DNA from: Candidatus Aminicenantota bacterium | Lineage (GTDB): Bacteria; Acidobacteriota; Aminicenantia; Aminicenantales; UBA8522 | Direction: 5' to 3' | Length of the DNA: 7,098 bases | Assembly: GCA_003524335.1 (NCBI GenBank) | Contig: DQHV01000273.1 | Location: 4,210-11,307, forward strand | Part shown: positions 6,299-7,098 of the stretch, piece by piece | Numbering within the stretch: position 1 is the first letter of the stretch | Layout of the letters: every line of letters begins with the position of its first letter | Notes under the pieces: generated by a model | Told to the model about the DNA's origin: nothing | Database searches by the model: none | What the model saw: only the letters and a program-made list of their open reading frames with translations | Program-made: the position numbers and the translations under genes

Positions 6299-7098
6299 TC
6301 AAGACGACCAGGAGCGCGGGAAAAAAAGCTTCTCGAAAAGGGCCAGGGCGTAGAGGTCGGTCATTCCGGCGATGAAGTCGGCCGTCCGCCTCTCCGCTGA
6401 ATCTCCCTTTGGGTAAGGCTTGATGTAGGCGCCGGGACTGGCCAGCACATAGCGGTAGAGGTCCGTCAGGATCTTTTTGGCCTTCTCCACCTCTTCTCTG
6501 GCAAACGGACTGTTGTAGACCCTCTGGTAAAGAAATTCCCTGAGGTCGATCAGCGCCGTCAGGACCTCCTCGCTCATGACGATCTTCTCCAAGTCGGCCT
6601 TAAGGCTGGACTTGATCACGGACTCGACCAGGCGGTCGATGCGGGAGGCAGGCCACTTGCCCAGGCTCTTGAGGAAGGCGGAGGGGATGTCTTCGTCCTT
6701 GATGATCCCGGCGCGGATGGCGTCATCGATGTCGTGGTTGACATAGGCGATGACATCGGAGATCCGGACGATCTGTCCTTCCAGGGTTTTGGCCATCTCG
6801 CCGGGGTCGGACTCCAGGATCTCTCCCCGGCCCTTGGAGTGCCTGGCGATGCCGTCCCGGACCTCGGCCGTAAGGTTCAGACCCTTGCCTTCGTATTCCA
6901 GTTTCTCCACGACGCGCAGGCTCTGCTCGTAATGGCTGAATCCTTCAGGAAGAAGTACGTCCAGCGTGTCCTCACCGGCGTGGCCGAACGGGGTATGGCC
7001 GAGGTCGTGCCCCAGGGAGATCGCTTCCGTCAGGTCCTCGTTGAGCCGCAGGGCTTTGGCGATAGTCCGGGCGATCTGGGAGACCTCCAGGGTGTGGG
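6299..7098 (-). CDS. dgt: HD-domain dNTP triphosphohydrolase, dGTPase-like (N-terminus beyond the right edge)
   Basis: Enzymes of this family cut dGTP or other dNTPs to the nucleoside and tripolyphosphate, controlling dNTP pools in the cytoplasm. The minus strand gives 265 residues ending at a TGA (6301-6299). The first complete codon is the His of [10 protein letters not shown], the first metal ligand of the HD fold. The HD pair follows in [17 protein letters not shown] (about residues 26-42 of the fragment). The motifs RHSKGRG, then [19 protein letters not shown] (about 104-122) with the likely last metal ligand Asp114, are typical of the dGTPase-like type 2 branch. About 60-70 N-terminal residues are expected beyond the edge. 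All visible catalytic residues are present. A GTG at 6910 lies inside the domain and is not a true start. The substrate range (dGTP alone or mixed dNTPs) cannot be read from the sequence, so the symbol is by family only. Confidence 0.92.
   Translation of the reverse strand, partial: HTLEVSQIARTIAKALRLNEDLTEAISLGHDLGHTPFGHAGEDTLDVLLPEGFSHYEQSLRVVEKLEYEGKGLNLTAEVRDGIARHSKGRGEILESDPGEMAKTLEGQIVRISDVIAYVNHDIDDAIRAGIIKDEDIPSAFLKSLGKWPASRIDRLVESVIKSSLKADLEKIVMSEEVLTALIDLREFLYQRVYNSPFAREEVEKAKKILTDLYRYVLASPGAYIKPYPKGDSAERRTADFIAGMTDLYALALFEKLFFPRSWSS

Overview
The window (7,098 bp) is GC-rich bacterial DNA with normal gene density. It holds one transketolase gene (cut by the left edge), two small tandem ferritin-like genes, a very large exported DUF5107/TPR protein, and an HD-domain dNTP triphosphohydrolase (cut by the right edge). 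Nothing points to a phage, plasmid or insertion sequence. The short, animal-like transketolase, the DUF5107-TPR protein with a signal peptide, and the paired ferritin-like proteins would suit an Acidobacteriota/Aminicenantes-type genome. That placement rests on recalled family distributions, not on a search, and is tentative.

Layout: bases 1-1418 are the minus-strand transketolase, with about 472 N-terminal residues inside the window. Bases 1419-1859 are a divergent intergenic region. It carries a minus-strand promoter for transketolase, a roughly 185-bp imperfect palindrome (1531-1715), a separate perfect hairpin (1723-1742), and a plus-strand promoter for the ferritin-like genes. Bases 1860-2813 hold the two ferritin-like genes, 24 bp apart, very likely co-transcribed. 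They converge on the DUF5107/TPR gene (minus, 2823-6176) with only 9 bp between the stop codons and no visible intrinsic terminator. Bases 6177-6298 carry a promoter for the DUF5107 gene and separate it from the upstream minus-strand dNTPase gene (6299-7098, C-terminal 265 residues).

The genes do not form one obvious pathway. Transketolase serves the non-oxidative pentose phosphate pathway and the dNTPase serves nucleotide pool control. The ferritin-like pair may serve iron, redox or peroxide handling, and the DUF5107 protein is an exported protein probably linked to carbohydrate binding or uptake. The least explained elements are the long palindrome between the two divergent promoters and the first ferritin-like protein, which has lost the expected diiron ligands. 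No clearly new multi-gene system is visible.
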